From assembly GCA_965203535.1 (NCBI GenBank), contig OZ241897.1, forward strand, positions 1,612,001 to 1,676,000: DNA of 64,000 nt, in the 5' to 3' direction. This DNA is from JAJDTT01 sp022827025. Its GTDB lineage: Bacteria > Acidobacteriota > UBA6911 > RPQK01 > JAJDTT01. Shown one piece after another: positions 24,528 to 33,743 of this stretch. The notes under the pieces are model-generated. The model saw nothing but the letters and a program-made list of their open reading frames with translations, was not told the origin of the DNA and made no database searches. Made by a program: the position numbers and the translations under genes. Position 1 is the stretch's first letter, and each line of letters starts with the position of its first letter.

Positions 24528-26441
24528 ATGAATTCGTCGTGGACTCTGCTGTTTGTCGTGGGTTTCTGCTGCTTTGGGCTAGCGGCCGCCGGACCGGCGG
24601 CGGAGGGGAAATCCATGGACGTCGTCGTCCTGAAGGATGTCAAGGTCCCGATGCGGGACGGAGTCGAGCTGGCGACGGACCTGTATCTGCCCGCGAAAGA
24701 CGGCCGCCCCTTGGAGGGAAAGTTTCCGGTGGTCCTGCAGCGGACGCCCTACGACAAGGAGAACCAGTTCTACAAGGACCCGGCCACCTTCTTCGCCAGC
24801 CACGGCTACCTGTCGGTGATCCAGGACTGCCGGGGCCGCTTCCGCTCGGGCGGCGAGTTCTTTCCCATGCGGGACGAGGCGGAGGACGGCTACGACACGG
24901 TGGAATGGCTGGCGCGCCATCCCTCCAGCAGCGGAAAGGTGGGAACCTACGGGGTCTCCTACATGGGCTGGGTCCAGTTGCAGATGGCCACGCTGAACCC
25001 GCCCGGCCTGGCGACCATGATCCCCCACACCGGACCGAACAACGCCTACTACTACAGCATGCACGTGGGCGGGACCCGGACTCTGGGCCTGCTGCGGTGG
25101 CACCTGCACATGGCCACCACCAGTTGGGAGGCGCAGGAGAACCCCTCCATCGTGGAAGCCATCAAGCCGATGCTGACCTCCAAGGGGTTCCTGCAATGGG
25201 CGTCGCGGATTCCGTGGCGGCGCGGGCAGACGCCGTTGAGCGTGGCTCCCAGGTACGAGGACGCCGCCTTCCAGTTCTACTTCGAGAACAACGACTACAA
25301 CGAGTTCTGGCAGCGGCCCAGCCTGGCCATGGACGAATTCTTCGACAACTATCCGGAGATTCCCATCATGTGGGTCACCGGATGGTATGAAGTCTACGCG
25401 CGCTCCATCGTGGACGGCTACCGGGAGATGCTCAAGAGAGGCCGGCGCGACCAATACCTGGTGGCCGGCCCCTGGACCCACGCCAACTGGGATCCCTACA
25501 ACGGGGACGCCAACTACGGCGCCGCGGCGGGCGTCATTCCACCCAACGATCTGGAATTCCTCGACTACGAGCTGCAGTGGTTCAATCGCTGGCTAAAAGG
25601 GGACGAGAGCGCCGAGCTGGGCCACCCGGTGAAGGTGTTCGTGATGGGCGGCGGCGACGGCAAGCCCGGCGAAAAGGACCGTTTGAATCACGGAGGAACC
25701 TGGCAGACCGGCGGGCAATGGCCCGCTGCCGGCACCTCTCCCAGGAAGTACTACTTCCACGGCGACGGCACGCTGTCGGCGGCCGAACCGGGCGGCGCGT
25801 CGGAGTCCACCACCTACACCTACGATCCCCGCAACACGGTTCACAGCGACGGCCGCTGCGAGATCGCCTACGGACCCGCGTCGGAGCTCGGTTTCCGGGG
25901 AATGGGACCCTACAACCAGATTCAGATGGAGACCCTCCCGGGCCATGGAATTCCCGGACTCCCCACCGCCTCCCGCCCCGACGTCCTGGTCTTCCAGACA
26001 CCCCCCTTGTCCCGGGACGTGACCGTGGCGGGAAATCTCCGGGCCGTCCTCTACGTGTCGTCCGACGCGCCCGACACCGACTTCTTCGTCAAGCTGATCG
26101 ACGTCTATCCGCCCAGCGAAGACTACCCGGCGGGCTACTCGTTCCCCGTCACCGACGGAATCATCCGGGCCCGGTACCGGAACAGTTTCAAGAGGCCGGA
26201 GTTGATGGAGCCGGGCAAGGTGTATGAGATCCGCCTGCCGGTCCAGCCGGCGGCCAACCTGTTCCAGGCGGGACATCGCATCCGCGTGGACATCTCCAGC
26301 AGCAGCTTTCCCAATTTCGACATCAACCGGAACACGGGCGACCCGCTGAGCCGGCAGTGGCGCATCGCCAACAACACGATCCACCACGGGGGCGAACACG
26401 CCTCCTTCATCGAGTTGCCGATTCAGGAGGGGAGTCCATGA
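24528..26441 (+). CDS. CocE/NonD family hydrolase, exported (first of an overlapping pair)
   Basis: GGAGG lies 8-9 nt before ATG 24528, which starts a signal peptide (SSWTLLFVVGFCCFGLAAAG). The mature S15-type hydrolase of a 637-residue precursor has PMRDGVELATDLYLPA, the nucleophile elbow GVSYMG (Ser ~150) and the catalytic His in GPWTHANW (~330). A C-terminal jelly roll contains VTVAGNLRAVLYVSSDAPDTD. The position of the catalytic Asp of CocE, in the GWYD motif, reads GWYE (VTGWYEVYARS, ~285), so the charge-relay acid would be Glu or lie elsewhere. The stop overlaps the start of the next CocE gene (ATGA), so both are probably made together. Substrate unknown; esters, amides or N-acyl compounds are possible. 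Confidence 0.9.
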   Translation: MNSSWTLLFVVGFCCFGLAAAGPAAEGKSMDVVVLKDVKVPMRDGVELATDLYLPAKDGRPLEGKFPVVLQRTPYDKENQFYKDPATFFASHGYLSVIQDCRGRFRSGGEFFPMRDEAEDGYDTVEWLARHPSSSGKVGTYGVSYMGWVQLQMATLNPPGLATMIPHTGPNNAYYYSMHVGGTRTLGLLRWHLHMATTSWEAQENPSIVEAIKPMLTSKGFLQWASRIPWRRGQTPLSVAPRYEDAAFQFYFENNDYNEFWQRPSLAMDEFFDNYPEIPIMWVTGWYEVYARSIVDGYREMLKRGRRDQYLVAGPWTHANWDPYNGDANYGAAAGVIPPNDLEFLDYELQWFNRWLKGDESAELGHPVKVFVMGGGDGKPGEKDRLNHGGTWQTGGQWPAAGTSPRKYYFHGDGTLSAAEPGGASESTTYTYDPRNTVHSDGRCEIAYGPASELGFRGMGPYNQIQMETLPGHGIPGLPTASRPDVLVFQTPPLSRDVTVAGNLRAVLYVSSDAPDTDFFVKLIDVYPPSEDYPAGYSFPVTDGIIRARYRNSFKRPELMEPGKVYEIRLPVQPAANLFQAGHRIRVDISSSSFPNFDINRNTGDPLSRQWRIANNTIHHGGEHASFIELPIQEGSP

Positions 26442-28249
26442 TCCCGTCGGCCCGCCACTGGACCCGAGGACTTCTCGTCATGTGCCTGCAAACCGCCCTC
26501 ATCTCGCCGTCCCTGGCGGAGAGTCCGGCCTGGAAGGACATGCTGTCGCCGCCGGAACACTCACCCGCCCCGCTGATCGACGTCCGGGTGCCCATGCGGG
26601 ACGGCGTCTCGTTGTCGGCGGACGTCTATCTCCCCGCGAAGGAAGGCCGGTGGCCGGTGATCCTGGAGCGGACTCCGTACGGCAACAGCTCCGACTGGTA
26701 CGTCAACCGGGCGCTGTATTTCGCCCGGCGCGGGTACGTCTACGTGCTCCAGGACTGCCGGGGCCGTTTCGATTCGGACGGCGAGTGGTCCGGGTGGATC
26801 GTGGAGATCGAAGACGGGCGCGACACGCTGGACTGGTGCGGGACCCGTTCCTGGTCCGACGGCAACGTGGGCATGATGGGGATGTCCCACATGGGACTGA
26901 CCCAGTGGAAGGCGGCCCAGACCGGCTCCCGCTACCTGAAGGCCATTGCCCCCCAGATGGGGCCGGCGGACGAATACCTGTACGGGATGAACTACACCGG
27001 CGGGGCCTTCCTGCTGCAGATCGGCATCCCCTGGTCCATCGGCGTCCGCGGGCGGACCCAGCAGACGCGGCAACCGTACGAATGGGACAAGCTGTTCCGG
27101 CACCTGCCCATCCTGACGGCCGACGTCGAGGCCACGGGAAAACCGATCGGGTTCTACCGCGACTGGATCCAGCACCCCAGCTATGACGAATTCTGGAAAA
27201 AAGCCAGCAACTACGGGCACTTTCGCAAGATGGACGTTCCCATCCTGCAGGTGAGCGGCTGGCTCGACCTGCACGCCAAGTCGCTGTTCGCCAACTACGA
27301 GGCGATTCAGCGAGAGGGCACCGAACGCGCCAGGCGCCTGCAGAAAGTGGTGGTGGGCCCCTGGGTCCACACCGACCGGCCCAAGCAGGCGTACGGGGTG
27401 CTCGATTTCGGCGTCGATTCGATCATCGACCTCTATGCGCTCTACCTGCGCTGGATGGACCGGTGGCTGAAGGGAATCGAGAACGGAGTCGAAAACGAAC
27501 CCCCTCTGAGACTGTTCATGATGGGGAAGAACCGTTGGAGGACCGCCGACCAGTGGCCGCTCCCCGAGACCCGGTGGACTCCCTTCTACCTGCGCAGCGG
27601 CGGACGGGCCAATTCCCTTTTCGGCGACGGGACCCTCTCCACGGGAAAACCGTCTGCCGGAGAAGCGCCCGACCGGTACACCTACAATCCGGAGGATCCG
27701 GTCCCGACCCTGGGGATGGACCCCAACGGCGAGGTGGAGCCGCTGGACCACCGGCCCGTGGAGCACCGGGACGACGTCCTGGTCTACAGCACCGAGGCCC
27801 TGGAGGAAGAGCTGGAGGTGACGGGCCCGATCCAGGCCAGCATCTACGCCAGCAGTTCCGCCCGGGACACGGACTGGACCGTCAAGCTGCTGGACGTCTA
27901 CCCGGACGGCAAAGCGGTGAACCTCTGGGACGGCATTCTCCGGGGCCGCTACCGGGGTCCTGCGGCCGTGAGGGCCGGCGTCCCCTCACCCGGACAGTTC
28001 GAGAATCCCAAGCTGATGGAACCCGGGAAGATCTACAAGTTCTTCATCGAGGTGGGCGTCGTCAGCAACGTCTTTCTCAAGGGTCACAAGATCCGCGTCG
28101 AGGTCTCCAGCAGCAACTTCCCGCGCTTCGACCGCAACCTGAACAACGGCGGAACGCTCGGCGTCGACACCGAGATCGTCCTCGCCGATCAGACCGTCTA
28201 CCACGACGCCCGACACCCGTCACACATCCTCCTGCCGGTCATTCCGTAG
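26438..28249 (+). CDS. CocE/NonD family hydrolase, exported (second of an overlapping pair)
   Basis: The ATG overlaps the upstream stop as ATGA, with AGGAGGGG just before it. The 603-residue precursor has a signal peptide (cleavage near SLAES). It then has PMRDGVSLSADVYLPA and a nucleophile elbow GMSHMG, in which the Tyr that usually follows the Ser is His. The Asp lies in SGWLDLHAKS (~280) and the His in GPWVHTDR (~308). The jelly-roll domain follows (VTGPIQASIYASSSARDTDW). It is about 35-40% similar by eye to the preceding paralogue, consistent with an old duplication. It ends VIP-stop, and the TAG is the first triplet of a hairpin element (GTAGGGGCACC). Confidence 0.9.
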   Translation: MIPSARHWTRGLLVMCLQTALISPSLAESPAWKDMLSPPEHSPAPLIDVRVPMRDGVSLSADVYLPAKEGRWPVILERTPYGNSSDWYVNRALYFARRGYVYVLQDCRGRFDSDGEWSGWIVEIEDGRDTLDWCGTRSWSDGNVGMMGMSHMGLTQWKAAQTGSRYLKAIAPQMGPADEYLYGMNYTGGAFLLQIGIPWSIGVRGRTQQTRQPYEWDKLFRHLPILTADVEATGKPIGFYRDWIQHPSYDEFWKKASNYGHFRKMDVPILQVSGWLDLHAKSLFANYEAIQREGTERARRLQKVVVGPWVHTDRPKQAYGVLDFGVDSIIDLYALYLRWMDRWLKGIENGVENEPPLRLFMMGKNRWRTADQWPLPETRWTPFYLRSGGRANSLFGDGTLSTGKPSAGEAPDRYTYNPEDPVPTLGMDPNGEVEPLDHRPVEHRDDVLVYSTEALEEELEVTGPIQASIYASSSARDTDWTVKLLDVYPDGKAVNLWDGILRGRYRGPAAVRAGVPSPGQFENPKLMEPGKIYKFFIEVGVVSNVFLKGHKIRVEVSSSNFPRFDRNLNNGGTLGVDTEIVLADQTVYHDARHPSHILLPVIP

Positions 28250-28330
28250 GGGCACCCCTTGTGGGCGCCCTCTTCCAAACCGCCACCGGGCACCGGCGAA
28301 AGGAGGGCGACCACAAGGGCCGCCCTTACG
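28246..28330. repeat. MITE-like 85-bp element, copy 1
   Basis: It starts GTAGGGGCACC and ends GGCCGCCCTTACG. Inside are the dyads GGGCACCCCTTGTGGGCGCCC and GGGCGACCACAAGGGCCGCCC (each imperfect). The outer ends (GTAGGGG / CCCTTAC) are themselves near-inverted. A sister copy is at 54575-54656. Here the element provides the stop codon of the CocE gene. Confidence 0.8.
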
Positions 28331-28361
28331 ATCGACCATCCGAAACCGGTATATTTTGACC

Positions 28362-30203
28362 ATGTTCACACGCGTAATCTTCCTCCTCATGGCATCCCTC
28401 ACCCCCGCCCTTGCGAACGCCCCCAACATCCTCTGGATCAGCTCCGAAGACAACGGTCCCCACCTGGGCGTCTACGGCGACTCCTACGCCGACACTCCGA
28501 ACCTGGATGCCCTGGGCGCCCGCGGCATGATCTACCGCAACGCCTGGTCCACCGCCCCCGTCTGCGCGCCCGCGCGCACCACCATCATCAGCGGCATTTA
28601 CCCGCCGTCCACCGGCTCTCAGCACATGCGCTCGTCGACTCGATTGCCGTCGTCGATGAAGATGTTTCCCCAGTACCTGCGGGAGGCCGGCTACTACGCC
28701 ACAAACAACTCCAAGGAGGACTACAACCTGGTCAAGCCCGGGAAGGTCTGGGACGAGTCCAGCCCCCAGGCGCACTGGCGCAAGCGCACGCCCGGCCAGC
28801 CCTTCTTCTCGGTCTTCAATCTCATGGTCACCCACGAGTCCCAGATCCGTAAGCGGCCGCACAGGGCGGTCCACGACCCCGCTGCTGTGCGGGTCCCCGC
28901 CTACCACCCCGACACGCCGGAAACCCGGCAGGACTGGGCCCAGTACCACGACAAGATCACGGAGATGGACGGTCTGGCCGGCGAGGTGCTGGCGCAGTTG
29001 AGGGAAGACGGCCTGGAAGAGAACACCATCGTCTTCTACTGGGCGGACCACGGGGCCGGCCTGCCCCGCAGCAAGCGCTGGACCTACAACTCCGGGCTGC
29101 ACGTGCCGTTGATCCTCTACATTCCGGAGAAATTCCGGCACCTGCGGCCGTCCGATTACGCCGCGGGCGGCGAGACCGGCCGGCTGGTCGGCTTCGTCGA
29201 CTTCGCCGCGACGATGCTCAGCCTGGCCGGCATCAAGCCCTCGGACTCTTTCCAGGGGCACGCCTTCGCCGGAAAATACGAGGCTCCGCCGCAACCGTAC
29301 CTGTACGGTTTCCGCGGCCGCATGGACGAGCGCTACGACATGGTCCGCAGCGTCCGCGACCGGCGCTACATCTACATCCGCAACTTCATGCCGCACCGGA
29401 TCTACGGCCAGTTCATCGAGTACATGTTCCGCACTCCGACGACGGCCGTCTGGCACCGGCTGTACCACGAGGGAAGGCTGCGCCCGCCTCGCACCCGTTT
29501 CTGGGAGACCAAGCCGGCGGAAGAGCTGTACGACCTGGTCGAGGACCCGGACGAAACCAGGAATCTCGCCGGCAGCCCGGAGCACGGGGCTGTTCTTGAG
29601 CGACTGCGGGCCGCCCGCCGGGAGTGGTCGCTGTCGATCCGCGACCTGGGATTCCTGCCCGAAACCGCCATCCATTCTCGGTCCGCCTCTGACGCGCCCC
29701 ACACCATGGGGGCCGATCCGGACAGGTTCCCTCTGGAGCGCATCATGAGCATGGCGGAACTCGCCGCGTCCACGCGGGAGGGCGCGGAGGGCGAACTCCG
29801 AGCCGGGTTGGAAGATCCGGACAGCGCCGTGCGTTACTGGGCGGCCGTGGGCGCCTTGATTCGAGGCGAGACGGGGGTTGGCGCACTGGCCGCGCCGCTC
29901 CGAAAGGCGTTGTCGGACAAGGACCCGGCGGTCCGGATCGCCGCGGGTGAAGCGCTGGGCCGCTACGGAAGCGACGCGGACGCCGAACGCTCCCTGGCCG
30001 TGCTGGTGGAACTGGCGGATGCAGGAACGCACGGTCTGCACGTCGCCATGTACGCGCTCAACGCTCTCGACTACATGGACGGCCGCGCCCGCCCGGCGCT
30101 GGAGCGGATCCGCGCCCTTCCCCAAACGCTGCCGGGCATGGACCGGCTGTTCCGCATCTATCTGCCCAACCTCATCGCCAAGATCCGATCGGACTTGGAG
30201 TGA
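28362..30203 (+). CDS. Cys-type sulfatase, heparan N-sulfatase-like, with C-terminal HEAT repeats
   Basis: ATG 28362 is preferred to the in-frame TTG at 28356. A short signal peptide ends near ALANA. The alkaline-phosphatase-like core shows NILWISSEDNGPHLGVYG (metal ligands), the formylglycine motif CAPAR (CxPxR, Cys ~65), and FYWADHGAGLPRSKRW (late metal site, ~230). This order matches the N-sulfoglucosamine sulfohydrolase-like group common in Planctomycetes. The extra ~130 C-terminal residues form HEAT-like repeats (VRYWAAVGALIRGE, VRIAAGEALGRYG). It acts in the periplasm or outside, removing sulfate from glycans. Activity needs a formylglycine-generating enzyme encoded elsewhere. The gene stands alone between hairpin elements. 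Confidence 0.9.
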   Translation: MFTRVIFLLMASLTPALANAPNILWISSEDNGPHLGVYGDSYADTPNLDALGARGMIYRNAWSTAPVCAPARTTIISGIYPPSTGSQHMRSSTRLPSSMKMFPQYLREAGYYATNNSKEDYNLVKPGKVWDESSPQAHWRKRTPGQPFFSVFNLMVTHESQIRKRPHRAVHDPAAVRVPAYHPDTPETRQDWAQYHDKITEMDGLAGEVLAQLREDGLEENTIVFYWADHGAGLPRSKRWTYNSGLHVPLILYIPEKFRHLRPSDYAAGGETGRLVGFVDFAATMLSLAGIKPSDSFQGHAFAGKYEAPPQPYLYGFRGRMDERYDMVRSVRDRRYIYIRNFMPHRIYGQFIEYMFRTPTTAVWHRLYHEGRLRPPRTRFWETKPAEELYDLVEDPDETRNLAGSPEHGAVLERLRAARREWSLSIRDLGFLPETAIHSRSASDAPHTMGADPDRFPLERIMSMAELAASTREGAEGELRAGLEDPDSAVRYWAAVGALIRGETGVGALAAPLRKALSDKDPAVRIAAGEALGRYGSDADAERSLAVLVELADAGTHGLHVAMYALNALDYMDGRARPALERIRALPQTLPGMDRLFRIYLPNLIAKIRSDLE

Positions 30204-30225
30204 GGAGACCGGCGAGGGGGAAGTC

Positions 30226-30242
30226 GGCGCCTGAAAGACGCC
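30226..30242. repeat. Single hairpin unit GGCGCCTGAAAGACGCC
   Basis: Exact second copy of the unit at 1386-1402, between the convergent sulfatase and YkvI-like genes. Confidence 0.7.
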
Positions 30243-30277
30243 GCTCCGAGACGCTCAATGACGGCGGTTCCGGGAGT

Positions 30278-31360
30278 TCAATGAGGTTTGGCCGATGGGG
30301 GAGCTTCTTGCTTCCAGATTCTGTACAGACCCAGAGTCAACAACGGAACGATGTAGACCACCAGGAAACCCCAACTGACCGCTCCGTAGCCCTTGGCCAC
30401 CAGTTGGACCAGTCCGAAGGTCGACAGCGCCAGTCCCAGCAGAAGAAGTCCCATGGCGACCAGGGGCCTGACCCGTTGGGGAAGGTCTCTCCCCCGCGCC
30501 TTCAGAGCCGACTGCAAGCGTTGGTTGACGGCATGGATCAGTCCCGTCCCGGTCTCGACCAGAGTCCCCAGCAGGACCACCTGAAAGACGATGAGAAGCA
30601 AGGGAAGCTGGGCCGCGCGCAGGACGTAGACCGCCGGGACCTCCTGGGAAAGCACCTCGGGATAGTGGCCGACGATGGCGAGGTAGAAGAGCAGGCCGGG
30701 GAAGATTCCGATCACGCCGCCCAGGAGACCCGCTCCGACGGCCTGCCGCCGGCTCTTGATGTGGTGGGTGGTGAACAGGACCGCCGGGATCACTCCCAGG
30801 TTGTAGAAACCGTATTTGAAGCCCCCGACGACCCAGAGAGAGGAATCGATTCCCGCGGAGAAACTGTCTCGAATCTCGGTCCCGAACCGGAGGAAGCACA
30901 GAACGAAGAAGACCAGATAGACCCCGTAGAGAAGCAGCGACCACCCGGAGAGAAACTTCTCGATCAGGACGGTGCCCTTGAAGGTGAGAAATCCGACGGA
31001 AGCCAGCATGATCGCGACCCCGAGCAGGTAGGGCAGACCGAAATTGTCGCGCAGCAGGACTCCCGCGGTGGAGCCGATCACCGCCAACACGATCAGCAGC
31101 AGAATCAGATAGAGAACCTCGAAGCTGACCCAGAAACGGCCCAGCAACTTGAGGAAGAAGGTGCGATAGTCGTGCGCCCGGAAGACCCGCGCGAATTCGA
31201 AGGAGACGGCCAGGACCACCGACCACATCACGGTACTGATGAAAATCATTCCCAGCAGTCCGCCGACGGGTCCGTACTTGAGGAAGTACTCCACCATTTC
31301 CCTGCCCGTCCCGTATCCCCCGGCGATGATCACCGACTGGAAAACGATTCCGGGCAGCAC
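30278..31360 (-). CDS. Multi-pass membrane protein, YkvI-like (LeuT/APC-fold) family
   Basis: A protein of 360 residues with about ten hydrophobic helices. The first contains IAGGYGTGREMVEYF, equivalent to the GAGFASGxEIxxFF broken-helix motif of the YkvI family of uncharacterised transporters. Others include SWSLLLYGVYLVFFVLCFL-like and LPLLLIVFQVVLLGTLVE segments. It probably carries an amino acid or other small solute with Na+ or H+, by fold analogy only. The GTG at 31360 gives a very short N-terminus. The frame is open for 20 more codons upstream (TLELPSTPFASAFKAY), which look like native sequence, so the true start may be a non-standard codon a little upstream. It is transcribed away from the phosphotransferase gene. 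Confidence 0.75.
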   Translation of the reverse strand: MLPGIVFQSVIIAGGYGTGREMVEYFLKYGPVGGLLGMIFISTVMWSVVLAVSFEFARVFRAHDYRTFFLKLLGRFWVSFEVLYLILLLIVLAVIGSTAGVLLRDNFGLPYLLGVAIMLASVGFLTFKGTVLIEKFLSGWSLLLYGVYLVFFVLCFLRFGTEIRDSFSAGIDSSLWVVGGFKYGFYNLGVIPAVLFTTHHIKSRRQAVGAGLLGGVIGIFPGLLFYLAIVGHYPEVLSQEVPAVYVLRAAQLPLLLIVFQVVLLGTLVETGTGLIHAVNQRLQSALKARGRDLPQRVRPLVAMGLLLLGLALSTFGLVQLVAKGYGAVSWGFLVVYIVPLLTLGLYRIWKQEAPPSAKPH

Positions 31361-31564
31361 GTAGGCCTTGAATGCGGACGCGAATGGCGTTGAAGGCAGT
31401 TCCAGAGTCCGGGTATTGTACTATAACTATTTACATATCAACAATTTAAGGATTTCCGTCTGCGGGATCCCAGGGCCGCAGAGTGTATCAGAACGAAGCT
31501 GCCGGTTCACGATATGAACCGCTCCCTTTCGCCCCGGATGCGGTAGAGTACGCTGTCGCACCCA
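31361..31564. promoter_or_regulatory. Divergent promoter region, AT-rich
   Basis: The interval between the YkvI-like gene (minus) and the phosphotransferase-like gene (plus) has an AT-rich core at about 31416-31450 (TACTATAACTATTTACATAT) that contrasts with the GC-rich surroundings. It offers -10-like hexamers on both strands (TATAAC, TATAGT). No clear operator is visible. Confidence 0.35.
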
Positions 31565-32539
31565 ATGATGAGCGAACACGGAAACCAGCGTGACATCGGC
31601 GATTCCCTCAAGAGCTTGGGCATCCCCACCGGTGAGATCCGGCGCCTGGAAACGATCTCCGTCCGTCCCGGCCATCGCCTCTACAGAATCCGCAGCCATA
31701 GGCGCTCGTATGTTCTGAAATCGTTTCCCGACAGTAACCCGGGAAATGAAATCAGGAGCTACGGCCTCCTCCGACGGCTCGGAGTGCCCACCATCAAGGT
31801 CCTCGGCCAGACCAGGTCCGATCTTCTCCTGGAAGATCTCACTTGCAGCGACACCTGGCGATTGGCGACCGAAATGGATGTGCGTGATCGGCATGTCGGG
31901 GCGGCGGTGGCCCGGTGGTTCTGGCAACTCCACGCAAAAGGAGCCGCTCTGGAGGCAGCCGGCACCGGTCTGCCCCCGTTCCTCAGACGAGAAGAGGATC
32001 TTCTGAGTCGTGCCAGCATCGAATCGGCGGGCCGCGCCTTGGGTCTCTCCGGCCTGGATTCGTGGCGACTCGCCGCCGAGTGCATCGACCTGCTGAAACT
32101 CGCCCTCTCCGATTTCCGGACGACCCTCAACTACAACGACTTCCACTGGACGAACCTGGCCCTGAGCCGGAAGGCCGGCCCCGGAATGGAAGCCGTCGTG
32201 TTCGACTACGACCTGCTCGGAATCGGCACCCGTTACGGCGACTATCGAAATGTAGTGGGATCGTTGTCGGGGGAAGCGGTCACCGGGTTCCGGGAGGTCT
32301 ACGGAAGCGTCGACCCCGGCGAGCAGACGCTCGACCGGCCCCTGGCCACGCTGTATGCACTCGTGTCGGCGGCAAGGATGGCGACGTTCCCAAGGTGGGC
32401 TGAAGAAAGCAGGCAGGCCGTCCTGGACGGCACCTTCAAGACGGATCTGCTCCAGGCAGTCGACCTGGCAAGTGGCGAGAGGAAAAGGGCTGAACGTTTG
32501 CGCTACGATGACCGTCACCAATACGTCACCCGCACGTGA
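31565..32539 (+). CDS. Phosphotransferase-family protein (aminoglycoside phosphotransferase/choline kinase-like fold)
   Basis: A protein of 324 residues with an APH-type kinase fold. It has a nucleotide-binding Lys in SYVLKSF (~50), hinge LLLEDL (~92), a catalytic-loop equivalent LNYNDFHWTNLAL (~190), and a metal-binding Asp in VVFDYDLLGIGTRYGDY (~212). The canonical HGDxxxxN has become YNDFHWTN: the Asp and Asn remain but the first His is replaced. No secretion signal, so it is cytosolic. The substrate is probably a small hydroxyl compound; aminoglycoside resistance is not implied. The stop codon lies 20 bp before the next ORF. The start could also be the second Met. Confidence 0.75.
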   Translation: MMSEHGNQRDIGDSLKSLGIPTGEIRRLETISVRPGHRLYRIRSHRRSYVLKSFPDSNPGNEIRSYGLLRRLGVPTIKVLGQTRSDLLLEDLTCSDTWRLATEMDVRDRHVGAAVARWFWQLHAKGAALEAAGTGLPPFLRREEDLLSRASIESAGRALGLSGLDSWRLAAECIDLLKLALSDFRTTLNYNDFHWTNLALSRKAGPGMEAVVFDYDLLGIGTRYGDYRNVVGSLSGEAVTGFREVYGSVDPGEQTLDRPLATLYALVSAARMATFPRWAEESRQAVLDGTFKTDLLQAVDLASGERKRAERLRYDDRHQYVTRT

Positions 32540-32559
32540 TCGCCGCAGGAGGGACAACC

Positions 32560-33573
32560 ATGCTGAGAACCATCCGCACTGTCGTCGTTTCCGTTTTGTC
32601 CGGCACTGTGTTGGCGGCGGCCCAACTTCCACCCGAGGTGATGGTGGACCGCCAACTGTTGCACGCCGAGCGGTTGACGGCCCAAGGCGAACCCGTGAGG
32701 GCCCTCGAAGCGATGGACAAGGTCCTCGCCCTGCAGCAGGAACACGATTTTGCGTTGCCGGCGGATTTCGACTTCAAGTATGCGGAGGTGGCCTTCTCGG
32801 CCGGATCGTTGCGGGCCGCAATGGACTCCGTGAACCGGTATTTGAGGGTGGCCTCGAGGGAAGACCCGCTCTACCGGGACGCACTGGAGTTGTCGCTCGA
32901 CATCGAGGCCAGCCTGCCGGCGCAGAATTCCTGCAGGGACCGAACCAAGGGCGCCGAGTGCTGGATGGAGTTGGACAAACAGCCCGGATGTCACGTCTGG
33001 AATTCCGACCTCCAGCCCGGCGAGACCATCACCTGGTCATCCATTTGCGCCGGGAGCACGGCGCAAGGGACAGGGACCATCAATCGGGTCTGGAACAACG
33101 GCGAATCCACCGTTGAAGCCACCGGACGCCTTCAGCACGGCAAGCGGCAGGGCGACTGGGTGGTTCGCGAAGCGAACGGGGATGTCGCGGAAGGCCCGTA
33201 CGTCGCCGGCCTGAGACACGGCCTCTGGGTCGAACGGAAGGCCGACGGCGCCGTCTGGAAGGGTCCCTACGTGGCCGGCGTGAGGCAGGGCCAATGGGTG
33301 GTGCGCGACGAATATCGCAGTGTCTGGGAAGGACCCTACGTGGCCGGTATGAGGAACGGCGACTGGGTCGTCCGCTATGCCGACGGCACCGTCTGGGAAG
33401 GCCCCTACTTCGACGACAAGATGCACGGCGACTGGGTCTGGCGCCTTGCGGACGGCGGCGTCTGGAAGGGACAGTACCTGTACGGCGAGATGGACGGCGA
33501 CTGGCTCATTCGGAGAAAGGACGGAAGCACGAGCAACGTCTACTACCGGAACGGCGTGGCGTACTACGAGTAG
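32560..33573 (+). CDS. Exported MORN-repeat protein
   Basis: The start at 32560 follows AGGAGG with 8-nt spacing and yields a signal peptide (TIRTVVVSVLSGTVLAAA). Residues ~25-140 are helical, TPR-like. From ~175 to 330 come six MORN-type repeats of about 23 residues, of the form GxWVVRxADGxVWEGPYVAGxRxG. Repeats 3-6 are highly regular, also at DNA level. MORN repeats mediate protein or lipid contacts; in secreted bacterial proteins the role is unknown. The gene follows the phosphotransferase gene by 20 bp, so the two may be co-transcribed. Confidence 0.85.
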   Translation: MLRTIRTVVVSVLSGTVLAAAQLPPEVMVDRQLLHAERLTAQGEPVRALEAMDKVLALQQEHDFALPADFDFKYAEVAFSAGSLRAAMDSVNRYLRVASREDPLYRDALELSLDIEASLPAQNSCRDRTKGAECWMELDKQPGCHVWNSDLQPGETITWSSICAGSTAQGTGTINRVWNNGESTVEATGRLQHGKRQGDWVVREANGDVAEGPYVAGLRHGLWVERKADGAVWKGPYVAGVRQGQWVVRDEYRSVWEGPYVAGMRNGDWVVRYADGTVWEGPYFDDKMHGDWVWRLADGGVWKGQYLYGEMDGDWLIRRKDGSTSNVYYRNGVAYYE

Positions 33574-33651
33574 GTTCGACCGGGATTCGAGCGCGGCGTT
33601 TTCAAACTCCTACCTCCGACCGCAGCAAGAGAAGAATTTAGTGTCCGGAAT

Positions 33652-33743
33652 GGGGGACAGGAATGTCCGCCGTCCAGGGGACAGGAATGTCCCCACTCCG
33701 GGGGACAGGAATGTCCCCGCTCCAGGGGACAGGAATGTCCCCG
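33652..33743. repeat. Four tandem copies of a 25-27-bp hairpin unit
   Basis: The unit is GGGGACAGGAATGTCCCC plus a GCTCC/ACTCC/GTCCA linker, repeated four times head to tail (the first copy has GTCCGCC). Each unit is a 7-bp stem with loop GGAA. It joins directly to composite element copy 4. There are no variable spacers, so it is not a CRISPR array. The whole gene-free interval 33574-34083 otherwise holds only this and copy 4. Confidence 0.9.

Noticed and set aside
30200..31393. 397-codon plus-strand frame opposite the YkvI-like gene
   Set aside because: The product is almost all Gln, Asp, Glu and Arg, the usual antisense of a hydrophobic membrane protein.
31565..32539. Aminoglycoside resistance gene
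   Set aside because: Fold-level similarity only; the catalytic loop differs and the neighbours give no resistance context.
33652..33743. Possible CRISPR array
   Set aside because: The units are contiguous near-identical hairpins with 5-9 nt linkers and no unique spacers; no cas genes are near.
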